A stretch of 15,969 nucleotides of DNA. Source: an uncultured Actinoplanes sp. GTDB lineage: Bacteria > Actinomycetota > Actinomycetes > Mycobacteriales > Micromonosporaceae. This document shows, piece by piece, positions 6,574-13,484 of this stretch (the first letter of the stretch is position 1; every line of letters starts with the position of its first letter). The translations under genes and the position numbers were made by a program. The DNA is taken from contig CAKUMG010000035.1 in the NCBI GenBank assembly GCA_934667465.1, forward strand, positions 1 through 15,969, written 5' to 3'. The notes below the pieces were generated by a model that did not search any database, had not been told where the DNA came from, and was given only the letters and a program-made list of their open reading frames with translations.

Positions 6574-7877
6574 GGGAGCTCCACGCGGACCAGCGTAGGG
6601 CCACCCTCCGGGCTGGACAGCAGCAGCCGCCCGCCCGCCGCGGCGACCCGGTCGGCGAGCCCGGTCAGGCCCGTGCCCGCGGACTGGTCGGCGCCACCGC
6701 GCCCGTCGTCGCGCACCTCCAGGATCAGGGTCTTGCCCGCCTGGGTGAGCAGGACGTCGGCGCGCTCGGCGCCGGAGTGCTTGACGACGTTGGCCAGGGC
6801 CTCCGAGGCGGCGAAGTAGGCGGTGCCCTCGGTCTGCTCGCCGGGGCGCGACACCCCGTCGGTGACCGTCACCGCGACCGGCAGCGGCGACCGGCCGGCC
6901 AGCTCGCGCAGCGCCGCCGGGAGCCCGAGGTCGGTCAGCTCCTGAGGGCGGATGCCGTAGATCAGGTCACGCAGGACGACCATCAGCTCCCTGGCCTGGT
7001 CGTGCGCCTTGCCGAGCGGCTCGGCGGCGGGCGACTCGGCGGGCACGTCGAGGCGGGCCATGCCGAGGTGCAGCGTGAGGCTGGTCAGCCGGTGCTGGGC
7101 GCCGTCGTGCAGGTCGCGCTCGATGCGGCGGCGCTCCAGGTCGAACGCGTCGGCCAGGCGGGCCCGGGAGCGGGTGACCTCGCGCAGCTCGGAACCGGTG
7201 CGGTCGCCGAGCAGCGCGCGGGCGGTGGCGGCCTGGCCGGCGGCCATCGCGCCCAGCAGGTAGACCAGCGCGGGGGCGAGCAGCAGACCGAACAGCGCGA
7301 CGGGGTAGGCCTCCGCGGCCGTGTCGACCTGGTAGAAGCCGAACGTGATGCCCTCCTCCCCGGAGGCGGACAGCACGCCGCTGCCGGTGAGCATCAGCGG
7401 GCTCAGCAGCATCGCGACGTCGACCACGACGAGCAGCGCGAAGACGCCGTAGGCCACCGGCACCACCAGCCCGAGGAACAGCCCGTAGAGCAGCTCGCGC
7501 CAGGTGGCGGTCTCGGCATAGCGGGCGCGCAGCCAGGCGAGCGGCTCGCGGGGGCCGGGCGGGTGCGGCGACGGCAGCGGGCGCGGATCGATCAGGCCGA
7601 GCCGGGCGCGCTCGACGGCGGCCAGCGGCACCGCGGTCATCGGGCCCAGGGTGACGAGCGCGACCAACGCGAGCGCCATGACGACCAGCCAGGCGGACGT
7701 GGGGGACACACCCTCCGCGGCCCGCGACAGCGTCGCCGCATAGGGCAGGACGAGCACGGCGCAGACGCAGCCCACGGGAAACGCGATGGGCAGGGTCGTC
7801 AGGACGTAGAGCAGCGCCCGCCAGGGTGCGGGCGTCGCCAGGTAGCGGCGGTCGAGGAGTGCGGTGAAGGTGGACAC
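6561..7877 (-). CDS. sensor histidine kinase (HisKA_3/DesK type)
   Basis: Membrane sensor kinase of 438 aa, cognate to the downstream response regulator. Hydrophobic segments at about 21-48, 62-86, 128-155 and 190-212 form an N-terminal 'Sensor'-type membrane domain (PF13796-like, with the AVERARLGL element near 87-95). The HisKA_3 dimerisation helix has the phosphorylated histidine H257 in ERRRIERDLHDGAQHRL. The ATPase domain has an N-box (ASEALANVVKHSG, N363), DDGRGG near 390 and GTGLTGLADR near 401. GTG 7877 is supported by a -10 hexamer 6 nt upstream on the minus strand. The signal is unknown; kinases of this class often sense membrane or cell-envelope state, and the adjacent upstream phospholipase D-like gene on the same strand is compatible with that, though this is only context. 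Confidence 0.93.
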   Translation of the reverse strand: MSTFTALLDRRYLATPAPWRALLYVLTTLPIAFPVGCVCAVLVLPYAATLSRAAEGVSPTSAWLVVMALALVALVTLGPMTAVPLAAVERARLGLIDPRPLPSPHPPGPREPLAWLRARYAETATWRELLYGLFLGLVVPVAYGVFALLVVVDVAMLLSPLMLTGSGVLSASGEEGITFGFYQVDTAAEAYPVALFGLLLAPALVYLLGAMAAGQAATARALLGDRTGSELREVTRSRARLADAFDLERRRIERDLHDGAQHRLTSLTLHLGMARLDVPAESPAAEPLGKAHDQARELMVVLRDLIYGIRPQELTDLGLPAALRELAGRSPLPVAVTVTDGVSRPGEQTEGTAYFAASEALANVVKHSGAERADVLLTQAGKTLILEVRDDGRGGADQSAGTGLTGLADRVAAAGGRLLLSSPEGGPTLVRVELPCNP

Positions 7878-7889
7878 GTGTTCACGCTA
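7878..7889 (-). promoter_or_regulatory. leaderless-type promoter -10 of the kinase-regulator operon
   Basis: On the minus strand TAGCGT (7889 down to 7884) is followed by 6 nt and GTG 7877. There is no ribosome site. A 12-bp near-palindrome around CACGTG (7872-7883, 10 of 12 bases symmetric) straddles the start codon. Confidence 0.55.
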
Positions 7890-7917
7890 GGTGCGCGAGC
7901 GGGCTCCCACCATCACG

Positions 7918-7945
7918 CCAGGGATAGTCCTGGGGGTATACCCAG
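7918..7945. promoter_or_regulatory. overlapping inverted repeats upstream of the kinase operon (candidate operator)
   Basis: CCAGG-N6-CCTGG (7918-7933) and CTGGG-N6-CCCAG (7930-7945) overlap, and GGGTATACCC (7934-7943) is a perfect 10-bp palindrome. They occupy the 70-bp gap between the phospholipase D-like gene stop and the kinase start, about 40-68 bp before the predicted transcription start. This is a typical place for an activator site of a LuxR-type regulator. They could alternatively be a terminator of the upstream gene, but no T-run follows. Confidence 0.45.
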
Positions 7946-7947
7946 CA

Positions 7948-9549
7948 CTACCAGTTGCCCGCCCGGCGGTCGCGCCACGGCCGGCCGTCGGGGTCGTAGA
8001 CGAGGCGGTACGCGGGCAGCGCCCACAGCTTCTGCCACCACGGCAGCGGCGTGGTCTCGTGCGGCATGAGCCGCCCGGGCGGTCGCGGGCCCTTGCGCCC
8101 GCCGTCGTGCCAGGCGCGCAGGGCGTCGGCGGCGGCGCTGACGGCGCGTACGGCGTCATCGGGGTCGACCAGGTCCTTGTCCTCGCCGGGGGCGCGGTCG
8201 AGATGCTCGCGCATCAGGGCGAGGCGCAGCTCGCGGGCGTAGACCCGGGCGCCGTCGCCCAGCCCGGCCGGGTCGGCGGGCGCGCGCTCGTCACGGGTGT
8301 CGTCCAGGACCGCGCAGGACAGCTCGCTGTCGTGGGTCCAGGAGCGGCGGTTGAGGTTGTCGCTGCCCACGCTCGCCCACACGTCGTCGGCGACGCACAC
8401 CTTGGCGTGCACGTAGACCGGGGTGCCCTCGTGGTTCTCGACGTCGAAGACGTGCACCCGGTCGGGGGCGGCGCGGCGGCACAGCGAGATCGCCTCCTCG
8501 CGCCCGATCTCGTTGGGCGGCAGCGCGAAGCGTCCGTCCACATCGGGGTGCCGGGGGACGACCGCGACGAGGTGCAGCTCCGGGTTGTCGGTGAGCGCGT
8601 CCGCGAACAGCCGCGCGACCTCGGTCGACCAGAGATATTGGTCCTCGAGGTAGATCAGCCGGCGGGCGCGCTTGATCGCCTTGGTGTAGCCGCGGGCGAT
8701 GCTCTGCTCACCGAGCTTGGCGAAGCCGTAGGGCGGGCGCATCGCCGGGTAGGTCCGCAGCACCTGGATGTTGTGGGTGCCGCAGGCGGGCGGGTCCGGC
8801 GGCTGCGGCGGCAGGCGGTCCGCGCGCAGGTCGGCGTGCTTGAGCTTGTCGACGACGGTGGAGATCGGCCCGTGCTGGTCGAGCGGCGCCGGGTCGGTCC
8901 AGCGCTCCCGGAAGGTCAGGTCGAGGGCGCCCACGACCGGCCCGCGCAGCGCGAGCTGCACGTCGTGCCAGGGCGGATTGTCGCCGTACGCCTTCGCCAT
9001 GGCCAGCGGCTGCGGATCGCCGCGGTGGTGCTCGTCGTCGCGCCGGCTGTGGCACAGGTCGATGCCGCCCGCGAACGCGATGTCGCGCTCCGGTGCGCTC
9101 GGGTGCCGCAGGACCACGAGCTTCTGGTGATGTGAGCCACCGCGGCGTACGCGCTGATCCAGCAGGACCTCGCCGCCCGCCTCCGCGATCCCCTCGCTGA
9201 GGTTGCGGTTCTCCTCCTGGCTGTAGGCGAGCTTGTCGGCGTGCGAGCGCCAGAGCAGGCCCTTGACGATCACGCCCCGGCGCGCGGCCGCCGCGAACAA
9301 CTCGCTGACCGTGGGGCCGTCCTCGCGCATCCGCTCGTCGGGGTCGCCGCGCCAGTCGGTGAAGAACAGATGGTCGCCGTCACCCAGCGTTTCCACCTCG
9401 GTCACCAGCCGGTCGAAGTACGTTTTTCCGTGAAAGAGCGGCTCAGCAGTGTTTCCCCCGACCCAGGTGGGTATCTGGGTGTCAGGGTTGTCCCGCTCCT
9501 GAGCGGTCAGGAACCACTCCGCGTGAGGGTCCTGTGATTGCGGCGGCAC
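7948..9549 (-). CDS. phospholipase D-like protein
   Basis: PLD-superfamily protein of 533 aa with two HKD-type half-sites. The second is complete: H381, K383 and D388 (HAKVCVAD), followed by GSDNLNRRS. The first has H141 and K143 in SHHQKLVVLRH, but the position normally held by Asp is Arg; a GGIDL element follows near residue 161. Members hydrolyse or transfer phosphodiester bonds, often of phospholipids, through the paired histidines. No signal peptide or membrane helix is visible, so it is probably cytoplasmic or membrane-peripheral. The start GTG 9549 has GGAGGG 6 nt upstream on the minus strand. It lies 70 bp upstream of the sensor kinase gene in the same direction. The substrate (lipid or nucleic acid) is not determined by sequence; PLD-family nucleases are shorter, so a lipid-type role is more likely. 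Confidence 0.9.
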   Translation of the reverse strand: MPPQSQDPHAEWFLTAQERDNPDTQIPTWVGGNTAEPLFHGKTYFDRLVTEVETLGDGDHLFFTDWRGDPDERMREDGPTVSELFAAAARRGVIVKGLLWRSHADKLAYSQEENRNLSEGIAEAGGEVLLDQRVRRGGSHHQKLVVLRHPSAPERDIAFAGGIDLCHSRRDDEHHRGDPQPLAMAKAYGDNPPWHDVQLALRGPVVGALDLTFRERWTDPAPLDQHGPISTVVDKLKHADLRADRLPPQPPDPPACGTHNIQVLRTYPAMRPPYGFAKLGEQSIARGYTKAIKRARRLIYLEDQYLWSTEVARLFADALTDNPELHLVAVVPRHPDVDGRFALPPNEIGREEAISLCRRAAPDRVHVFDVENHEGTPVYVHAKVCVADDVWASVGSDNLNRRSWTHDSELSCAVLDDTRDERAPADPAGLGDGARVYARELRLALMREHLDRAPGEDKDLVDPDDAVRAVSAAADALRAWHDGGRKGPRPPGRLMPHETTPLPWWQKLWALPAYRLVYDPDGRPWRDRRAGNW

Positions 9550-9555
9550 GGCCAG

Positions 9556-9585
9556 CCCTCCGAGGTCGACGACGCCCTCACGGTA
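9556..9585 (-). promoter_or_regulatory. promoter -10 and ribosome site of the phospholipase D-like gene
   Basis: On the minus strand TACCGT (9585 to 9580) is a possible -10. It is followed by a short leader with GGAGGG (9561 to 9556), 6 nt before GTG 9549. Unlike most genes here, this one has a leader and Shine-Dalgarno. Confidence 0.4.
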
Positions 9586-9640
9586 GGCCGCAGCACGGCC
9601 CGCCGCATCCCCCGGCCCCCGCTACGCGTCGAAGGACACA

Positions 9641-9775
9641 ATGATGAGCACCGAGCCGATCACCACCGCCATGGCCACCCCCGCCGCCCAGGACTCCTCC
9701 GAGCGCAATCTGCTGATCGCGCTGTTGCTCATCGTGCTCGTCGGCGTCGGAGCAATGTTCTTCATCACGGCCTGA
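9641..9775 (+). CDS. small single-helix membrane protein (44 aa)
   Basis: A short frame from ATG 9641 (or ATG 9644, the second codon) to TGA 9773-9775. About 22 polar residues (MMSTEPITTAMATPAAQDSS) precede one hydrophobic helix of about 20 residues beginning LLIALLLIVLVGV and running to the C-terminus. GAAGGA (9631-9636) gives a ribosome site 4 nt from the first and 7 nt from the second ATG, so ATG 9644 may be the real start. It is divergent from the phospholipase D-like gene and followed by a GC-rich hairpin with a T-rich tail, as expected for a separate small transcript. I do not recognise a family. An inner-membrane small protein with its N-terminus in the cytoplasm is the simplest reading; chance coding cannot be fully excluded. 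Confidence 0.55.
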   Translation: MMSTEPITTAMATPAAQDSSERNLLIALLLIVLVGVGAMFFITA

Positions 9776-9865
9776 CCCCGGCACGCCCCGCGCGAAACGG
9801 ATCTTTGCCGCAGCCGTACCCGAAAATCCGAGGGTCCGGCGCGCCGTGCTCACTTTGTGACGGAT

Positions 9866-9894
9866 CCCGGGCGGCCATCCGGCCCGGGTTTGTT
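9866..9894 (+). terminator. intrinsic terminator after the small membrane protein
   Basis: CCCGGGCGG pairs with CCGGCCCGGG (one bulged G) across a 4-nt CCAT loop, and TTTGTT follows directly. It lies 15 nt upstream of the start of the next gene, so it separates the two and might also act as a 5' insulator. Confidence 0.6.
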
Positions 9895-9895
9895 C

Positions 9896-9908
9896 CATAC
9901 TTCTCGCC
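9896..9908 (+). promoter_or_regulatory. leaderless-type promoter -10 of the large membrane protein gene
   Basis: CATACT (9896-9901) is followed by 7 nt and ATG 9909, immediately after the terminator hairpin. No Shine-Dalgarno is present. Confidence 0.4.
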
Positions 9909-11330
9909 ATGACGGGGGAGCAGAACTTCGGCAGCGCCACCATCGAGATCCCGCTGGCCGAGGCCAGCGCCGGGACCATCAGGCAGGTGCACTCGCCGGT
10001 GGCCGGCGCCCTCACCGTGCAGGTCCCGCCGGGTACGGTCGACGGCACCGTCCTGTGGATCGACGCGCCCACCGGCGCGGTCGCCGTCACGGTCCGGGTG
10101 ACGCAGGGGTTCCCGTCGGCGCCGCCGGTCCCGGGAGCGTTCCCGCCCGCGCCCGACGCCGCCTACCCGCCCCCGCCGCCCGTACAGGGCTACCCCACCC
10201 AGCAGTACGCCGCCCCCGGCTACCCGCCGCCGCCCGGCTACGGCCCGCCGCCCCCCGGTTACGGCCCGCCCGCCGGTGGTTACGGCCCGCCCCCCGGCTC
10301 GTACGGCTCCGGTCCCATGACCCCCATGATCGGTGCCCCGGTGCAGCCGCCCAAGAAGGGCGTCGGCAAGGGTGTCAAGATCGCCGGCATCGGTCTCGCC
10401 GCGGTGCTCGCCATCGGCTGCTGCGGCGGCGTCATGCGTACCGTCTTCTCCGGCGACGACAACACCGCCTCGGGTGAGTCCGGCGACACCCGCGGCGGCT
10501 CCGCGCAGCGGTCCGTCCCGAGCGCGGCCGCCGCGCTGACCCCCGCGCAGTACGCCCAGGCCCTCGCCGCCTCCGACCAGGCCATCAAGACCAGCTTCGC
10601 CAAGCTCAAGACCGGCGACACCGGCGCCTTCGCCAAGGCCGCCCCCGCCGCCGCGACGAGCATCCGGGCCGAGGCCGGCAAGCTGCGCGCCGCCGCGCCC
10701 CCGGCCGGCGCCGCCACGGTCCACGCCAACCTCGCCTCGGAGCTCGACAGCCTGGGCGACGTGGTCGAGGAGACCGCGGACACCAAGCAGGCCTGCCCCG
10801 CCGCGTCCCCGTACGACGCGGTCCTGAGCTCCGGCTGGGCCGACAGCGTCCGTGACGACGCCAAGCGGCTCGCCGACGCCGACCCCAGCTACAAGTTCGG
10901 CACGTTCCTCCCGGCCGCTCCCAAGGAGCAGAACCGCCGCCTCAAGAACGGCACGTTCGTCAAGGCCCGCTCGTCGACCAGCGGCCTCGGCCAGCTGAAG
11001 ATCAAGAACGGCGCCGAGGACACGACCATCTCGCTGGTCCCGACGAAGAGCGGCGCCAAGGCCGCGTTCAACGTCTATGTGCGCGGCGGCGGCTCGTTCA
11101 CGGTCAACGGCATCAAGGACGGCACCTACCGGGTCTTCACCGCCTCCGGCGAGGACTGGAACGCGGGCAAGAAGGGCTTCACCCGCGGCTGCAACTTCAG
11201 CAAGTTCGACGACACGTTCAAGTTCGAGACGACGTCGACCAGCAGCTCGATCTGGACCATCACGCTGACGCCCGTCGTCGGTGGCAACGCCTCCACCAGC
11301 GACGTCGACCCCAACGGCTTCCCGCAGTAA
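9909..11330 (+). CDS. one-pass membrane protein: DnaJ-CTD-like head, Pro/Gly/Tyr linker, exported tail
   Basis: A 473-aa protein with no recognised function. Residues about 10-65 ([12 protein letters not shown], then [15 protein letters not shown]) resemble the C-terminal peptide-binding beta module of DnaJ chaperones, but no J domain is present. Residues about 67-148 are a Pro/Gly/Tyr-rich linker with three 7-residue GYGPPxx units. One membrane helix lies at about 155-178 after a KKGVGKGVK basic stop, predicting N-terminus inside and C-terminus outside; it contains a CC pair. The exported part has an Ala/Lys-rich helical stretch (about 205-325). It ends in a beta-rich domain (about 350-470) with [27 protein letters not shown] and SGEDWNAG elements. 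I have seen this pattern in uncharacterised actinobacterial surface proteins. Start ATG 9909 follows a -10 hexamer. A role in envelope protein folding or sensing is only a guess. Confidence 0.85.
   Translation: MTGEQNFGSATIEIPLAEASAGTIRQVHSPVAGALTVQVPPGTVDGTVLWIDAPTGAVAVTVRVTQGFPSAPPVPGAFPPAPDAAYPPPPPVQGYPTQQYAAPGYPPPPGYGPPPPGYGPPAGGYGPPPGSYGSGPMTPMIGAPVQPPKKGVGKGVKIAGIGLAAVLAIGCCGGVMRTVFSGDDNTASGESGDTRGGSAQRSVPSAAAALTPAQYAQALAASDQAIKTSFAKLKTGDTGAFAKAAPAAATSIRAEAGKLRAAAPPAGAATVHANLASELDSLGDVVEETADTKQACPAASPYDAVLSSGWADSVRDDAKRLADADPSYKFGTFLPAAPKEQNRRLKNGTFVKARSSTSGLGQLKIKNGAEDTTISLVPTKSGAKAAFNVYVRGGGSFTVNGIKDGTYRVFTASGEDWNAGKKGFTRGCNFSKFDDTFKFETTSTSSSIWTITLTPVVGGNASTSDVDPNGFPQ
10236..10298 (+). 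repeat. three 21-bp in-frame repeats encoding GYGPPxx
   Basis: Three consecutive 7-codon units (10236-10256, 10257-10277, 10278-10298) encode [14 protein letters not shown] and GYGPPPG inside the low-complexity linker of the membrane protein. Copy number may vary between strains. Confidence 0.75.
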
Positions 11331-11369
11331 CCGCGCAGTTTTCGAGAAGCCCGCCGCTGGGGGGTTCCC

Positions 11370-11382
11370 TAAGGTCGTTCCC
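11370..11382 (+). promoter_or_regulatory. leaderless-type promoter -10 of the DUF1801 gene
   Basis: TAAGGT (11370-11375) is followed by 7 nt and ATG 11383. This selects ATG 11383 over in-frame starts inside the preceding gene. Confidence 0.5.
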
Positions 11383-11808
11383 ATGAGCGATTCGGGAACC
11401 CTTTCGGCGGCGGAACGCAGTGCGGTCAAGGAACGCGCGCAGGAGCTGAAGAAGGCGGCGCGGCGCGGCAAGAAGGCGGACGCGGAAGCCGACGTGCTGG
11501 CGAAGATCGCCGAGATGCCGGAGCCGGACCGTGTCCTGGCGGAGCGCATCTACGCCCTCGTGAAGGCGTCGGCGCCGGGGCTGGCGCCGAAACTCTGGTA
11601 CGGGATGCCGGCCTACGCGCGGGACGGCAAGGTGGTCTGCTTCTTCCAGGGCGCGGCGAAGTTCTCCACCAGGTACGCGACGTTCGGCTTCAACGACACG
11701 GCCGCGCTCGACGACGGGACCATGTGGCCCACGGCGTTCGCGCTGGTCTCGCTGACGGACGAGGACGAGGCCCGGCTCGGCGCGCTCCTGGAGAAGGCGG
11801 CCGGCTGA
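11383..11808 (+). CDS. DUF1801 (YdhG-like) domain protein
   Basis: A 141-aa protein. A charged helical N-terminal part (residues 1-48, rich in Lys/Ala/Glu) precedes a DUF1801-type domain. Its signature is seen as [27 protein letters not shown], split around residues 56-82, followed by a strand pair ([21 protein letters not shown]). Proteins of this small alpha/beta fold, related to YdhG/YjhX-like and iron-chaperone frataxin-like proteins, have no firmly established biochemical role in actinomycetes. Start ATG 11383 follows a -10 hexamer. The gene is monocistronic: its stop is 1 nt before a long terminator stem shared with the convergent HAD gene. Confidence 0.85.
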   Translation: MSDSGTLSAAERSAVKERAQELKKAARRGKKADAEADVLAKIAEMPEPDRVLAERIYALVKASAPGLAPKLWYGMPAYARDGKVVCFFQGAAKFSTRYATFGFNDTAALDDGTMWPTAFALVSLTDEDEARLGALLEKAAG

Positions 11809-11809
11809 C

Positions 11810-11868
11810 CGGGCGCGCCACCGTCCGCCGCGCGGGTCAACGGGGGCCGGTGGGCGGTGGCGTGCCCG
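11810..11868. terminator. bidirectional terminator stem between convergent genes
   Basis: Bases 11810-11829 pair with 11849-11868 in an uninterrupted 20-bp stem (17 Watson-Crick and 3 G-T pairs) with a 19-nt loop. It fills the 61-bp gap between the DUF1801 stop (11808) and the HAD stop (11870). There is no T-run on either side, as is common for actinomycete hairpin terminators. Confidence 0.75.
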
Positions 11869-11869
11869 C

Positions 11870-12481
11870 TCAGGGGCGGCGGTGCAGGAGCCGGGCGAGC
11901 TCGGTGAGGTCGGCGATCGGGAGGTCGCCGTCGATGCCCTTGAGCGCGGCTACGGTCGCGCCCGCCGCCCGGCCCGCGGTCACGCCCACCTCGGCGTCCT
12001 CGACCACCAGGCAGCGCCCCGGTGCGACGCCCAGCAGCTCGGCGCCGCGCAGGTAGCCCTCCGGGTCCGGCTTGCCCGCGCTGATGTCGTCCACGGTCAC
12101 CAGAACCGGGGCCTCGATGCCCGCCGCGCCCAGGCGCGCCTTCGCGAGCCGGACGTCGGCGCTGGTCACGACCGCCCACGGCAGGGCGAGGCCGGCCAGC
12201 AGCTCGAGCGCGCCGGTGGTCGGCACGACGTCGGACAGGTCGTCGTACTGCAGCTCCAGCTGGCGGGCGGCCGCGGCGGCGACGGCGTCCGGGTCGAGAT
12301 CGGGACGGACGAGCCGCACCGTACGCTCCGCGGGCGCGCCGTGCGCCACCGCGAGCACGGCGGCGGTGTCCACCCCGTATTCGCCCGCCCACACCGCCCA
12401 GGCGCGCTCGACGGCGGCGTCCGAGTCGACCAGCGTGCCGTCCATGTCGAAGAGCACGGCCTCGATGCCGGTGAGTTCCAC
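11870..12481 (-). CDS. HAD-superfamily phosphatase (subfamily IA)
   Basis: Small-molecule phosphatase of 203 aa. All four HAD motifs are visible: I DMDGTLVDS (nucleophile D12 and D14), II VTSAD (T106), III K137 in AGKPDPEGY, and IV VVEDAEVG (E161-D162). A helical cap lies between motifs I and II, with VAHGAPAERTV near residue 45 as in sugar-phosphate or glycerol-phosphate phosphatases of the GPP/YfbT type. The exact substrate is open. GTG 12481 is chosen for GGAGG 4 nt upstream and because homologues begin just before the first Asp motif; ATG 12508 would add nine residues. The -10 TATTCT at 12526-12521 gives a leader of about 33 nt to GTG 12481. It is divergent from the GNAT gene (78-bp shared promoter region) and convergent with the DUF1801 gene. 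Confidence 0.9.
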   Translation of the reverse strand: MELTGIEAVLFDMDGTLVDSDAAVERAWAVWAGEYGVDTAAVLAVAHGAPAERTVRLVRPDLDPDAVAAAAARQLELQYDDLSDVVPTTGALELLAGLALPWAVVTSADVRLAKARLGAAGIEAPVLVTVDDISAGKPDPEGYLRGAELLGVAPGRCLVVEDAEVGVTAGRAAGATVAALKGIDGDLPIADLTELARLLHRRP

Positions 12482-12485
12482 GCCG

Positions 12486-12526
12486 CCTCCACTACAGTTC
12501 ACGATCATCCTCGCCCTACGAGAATA
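12486..12526 (-). promoter_or_regulatory. promoter and ribosome site of the HAD phosphatase gene
   Basis: On the minus strand, TATTCT (12526 to 12521) is one of the best -10 matches in the window. GGAGG (12490 to 12486) follows, 4 nt before GTG 12481. The region is shared with the divergent acetyltransferase promoter. Confidence 0.5.
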
Positions 12527-12547
12527 GGTCGCGTCCTCCCGGGCTGA

Positions 12548-12559
12548 CATGATCCCTCG
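12548..12559 (+). promoter_or_regulatory. leaderless-type promoter -10 of the GNAT gene
   Basis: CATGAT (12548-12553) is followed by 6 nt and GTG 12560. No Shine-Dalgarno is visible. Confidence 0.4.
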
Positions 12560-13084
12560 GTGGACCTGCGCACCGAACGCCTGCTGCTGCGCCCCTTCCG
12601 GGCCACCGACTTCGACGCCGTGCACGCGTACGCCAGCGATCCCGGCGTCTGCCGCTGGGTGGACTGGGGCCCGAACACCCCCGAGGAGACCGCCGTCTTC
12701 CTGGGGCTCGCCATCATGTCGGCGACCGAGCAGCCGCGGCGCGCCCACCGGCTCGCGGTCGTCCGCAGCGAGGACGACGCCCTGATCGGCGCGGTCGACC
12801 TGCACGTGAGCGACCCGGCGAACCGGCGCGGGGAGATGGGCTACATCATCGCCGGACCGGCCCAGCGCCGCGGCTATGCCACCGAGGCGGCGCGGGCGCT
12901 GCTCACCCACGGCCTCGGCGAGCTGGGGCTGCACCGCATCACCGCGACGTGCGACCCGGACAATGCGGGGTCGGCGGGGGTCCTCCGCGCCATCGGCATG
13001 GTTCAGGAGGGGCACCTCCGACACCACTTCCTCATCCGCGGCGAGTGGCGCGACCGCCTCCTCTTCGCCGCCGTCGCCGCCTGA
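12560..13084 (+). CDS. GNAT acetyltransferase, RimJ/RimL type
   Basis: A 174-aa acetyl-CoA-dependent N-acetyltransferase. The opening LRTERLLLRPFRATDFDAV is the usual start of RimJ/RimL-type GNATs. The acetyl-CoA pyrophosphate loop is at QRRGYA (102-107), preceded by GEMGYIIAG and followed by ATEAARALL. The late CDPDNAGSAGVLRAIGM segment (131-147) is the family motif B. Length is normal for the group. Acceptors range from ribosomal protein N-termini to small amines and antibiotics, and cannot be told from the sequence. GTG 12560 is backed by a -10-like hexamer 6 nt upstream and by the family N-terminus. It is the last intact gene before a degenerate stretch. Confidence 0.9.
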   Translation: MDLRTERLLLRPFRATDFDAVHAYASDPGVCRWVDWGPNTPEETAVFLGLAIMSATEQPRRAHRLAVVRSEDDALIGAVDLHVSDPANRRGEMGYIIAGPAQRRGYATEAARALLTHGLGELGLHRITATCDPDNAGSAGVLRAIGMVQEGHLRHHFLIRGEWRDRLLFAAVAA

Positions 13085-13484
13085 TCGGGTTGGCCCGGAG
13101 TTCTTCGAGCAGCCCGGCCTCTTGAGCGACTGGGCGCCGGTCTATGCCTGCGCGGAGCCGGGCGAGATTCACTGCCGACCCAGCAACACACGGGCATAGC
13201 GGGTCAAGTGGGTGATGACCGCCGGACAGTGAAGACGCGTGGCCGGCCGCCGGGCGGCCAATCTGGTAGTTCGCCCTCGCGAAAGACGCGCTGCCGGAAC
13301 GGCGGACCATCGAAAATTCGTCCTCGCCGTACTCATTGTTGTCGGACATCGCCTCGCTCGTGGTGCTGGGGCTCACCCGCACCTAGCGATCTTGCAAGGC
13401 TTTGGCCGACATGCCGCTAACCTGCAGGATCTTGTCCACCGCCATCCATGGCTGTTCATCGTTGTTGCGGCGATTGTCACCCGA
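13085..13484. other. gene-poor stretch, no supportable gene
   Basis: About 400 bp after the GNAT stop. GC content falls towards the right. Open frames on both strands here, such as the minus-strand frame starting near 13350 (SDNNEYGEDEFSMVRRSG), lack a ribosome site, a family resemblance and codon-position GC bias. It is probably decayed or regulatory DNA. Confidence 0.5.

Noticed and set aside
6004..9135. Long plus-strand frames opposite the response regulator, kinase and phospholipase D-like genes
   Set aside because: They are antisense to genes with complete catalytic motifs, and their translations have shadow composition (Gly/Ala/Arg/Gln-rich) with no domain.
10220..10300. Possible minisatellite or CRISPR-like short repeats
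   Set aside because: The repeats are contiguous in-frame codons for a Pro/Gly/Tyr linker with no spacers. No CRISPR array is present in the window.
9765..11549. 594-residue minus-strand frame opposite the membrane protein gene
   Set aside because: Ala/Gly/Arg-rich shadow without motifs; the plus-strand gene has a membrane helix, repeats and a domain structure.
13032..13382. Minus-strand frame with start near 13350 or 13382
   Set aside because: It overlaps the GNAT 3' end, ends in an Arg run typical of antisense coding, and has no start signal or family resemblance.
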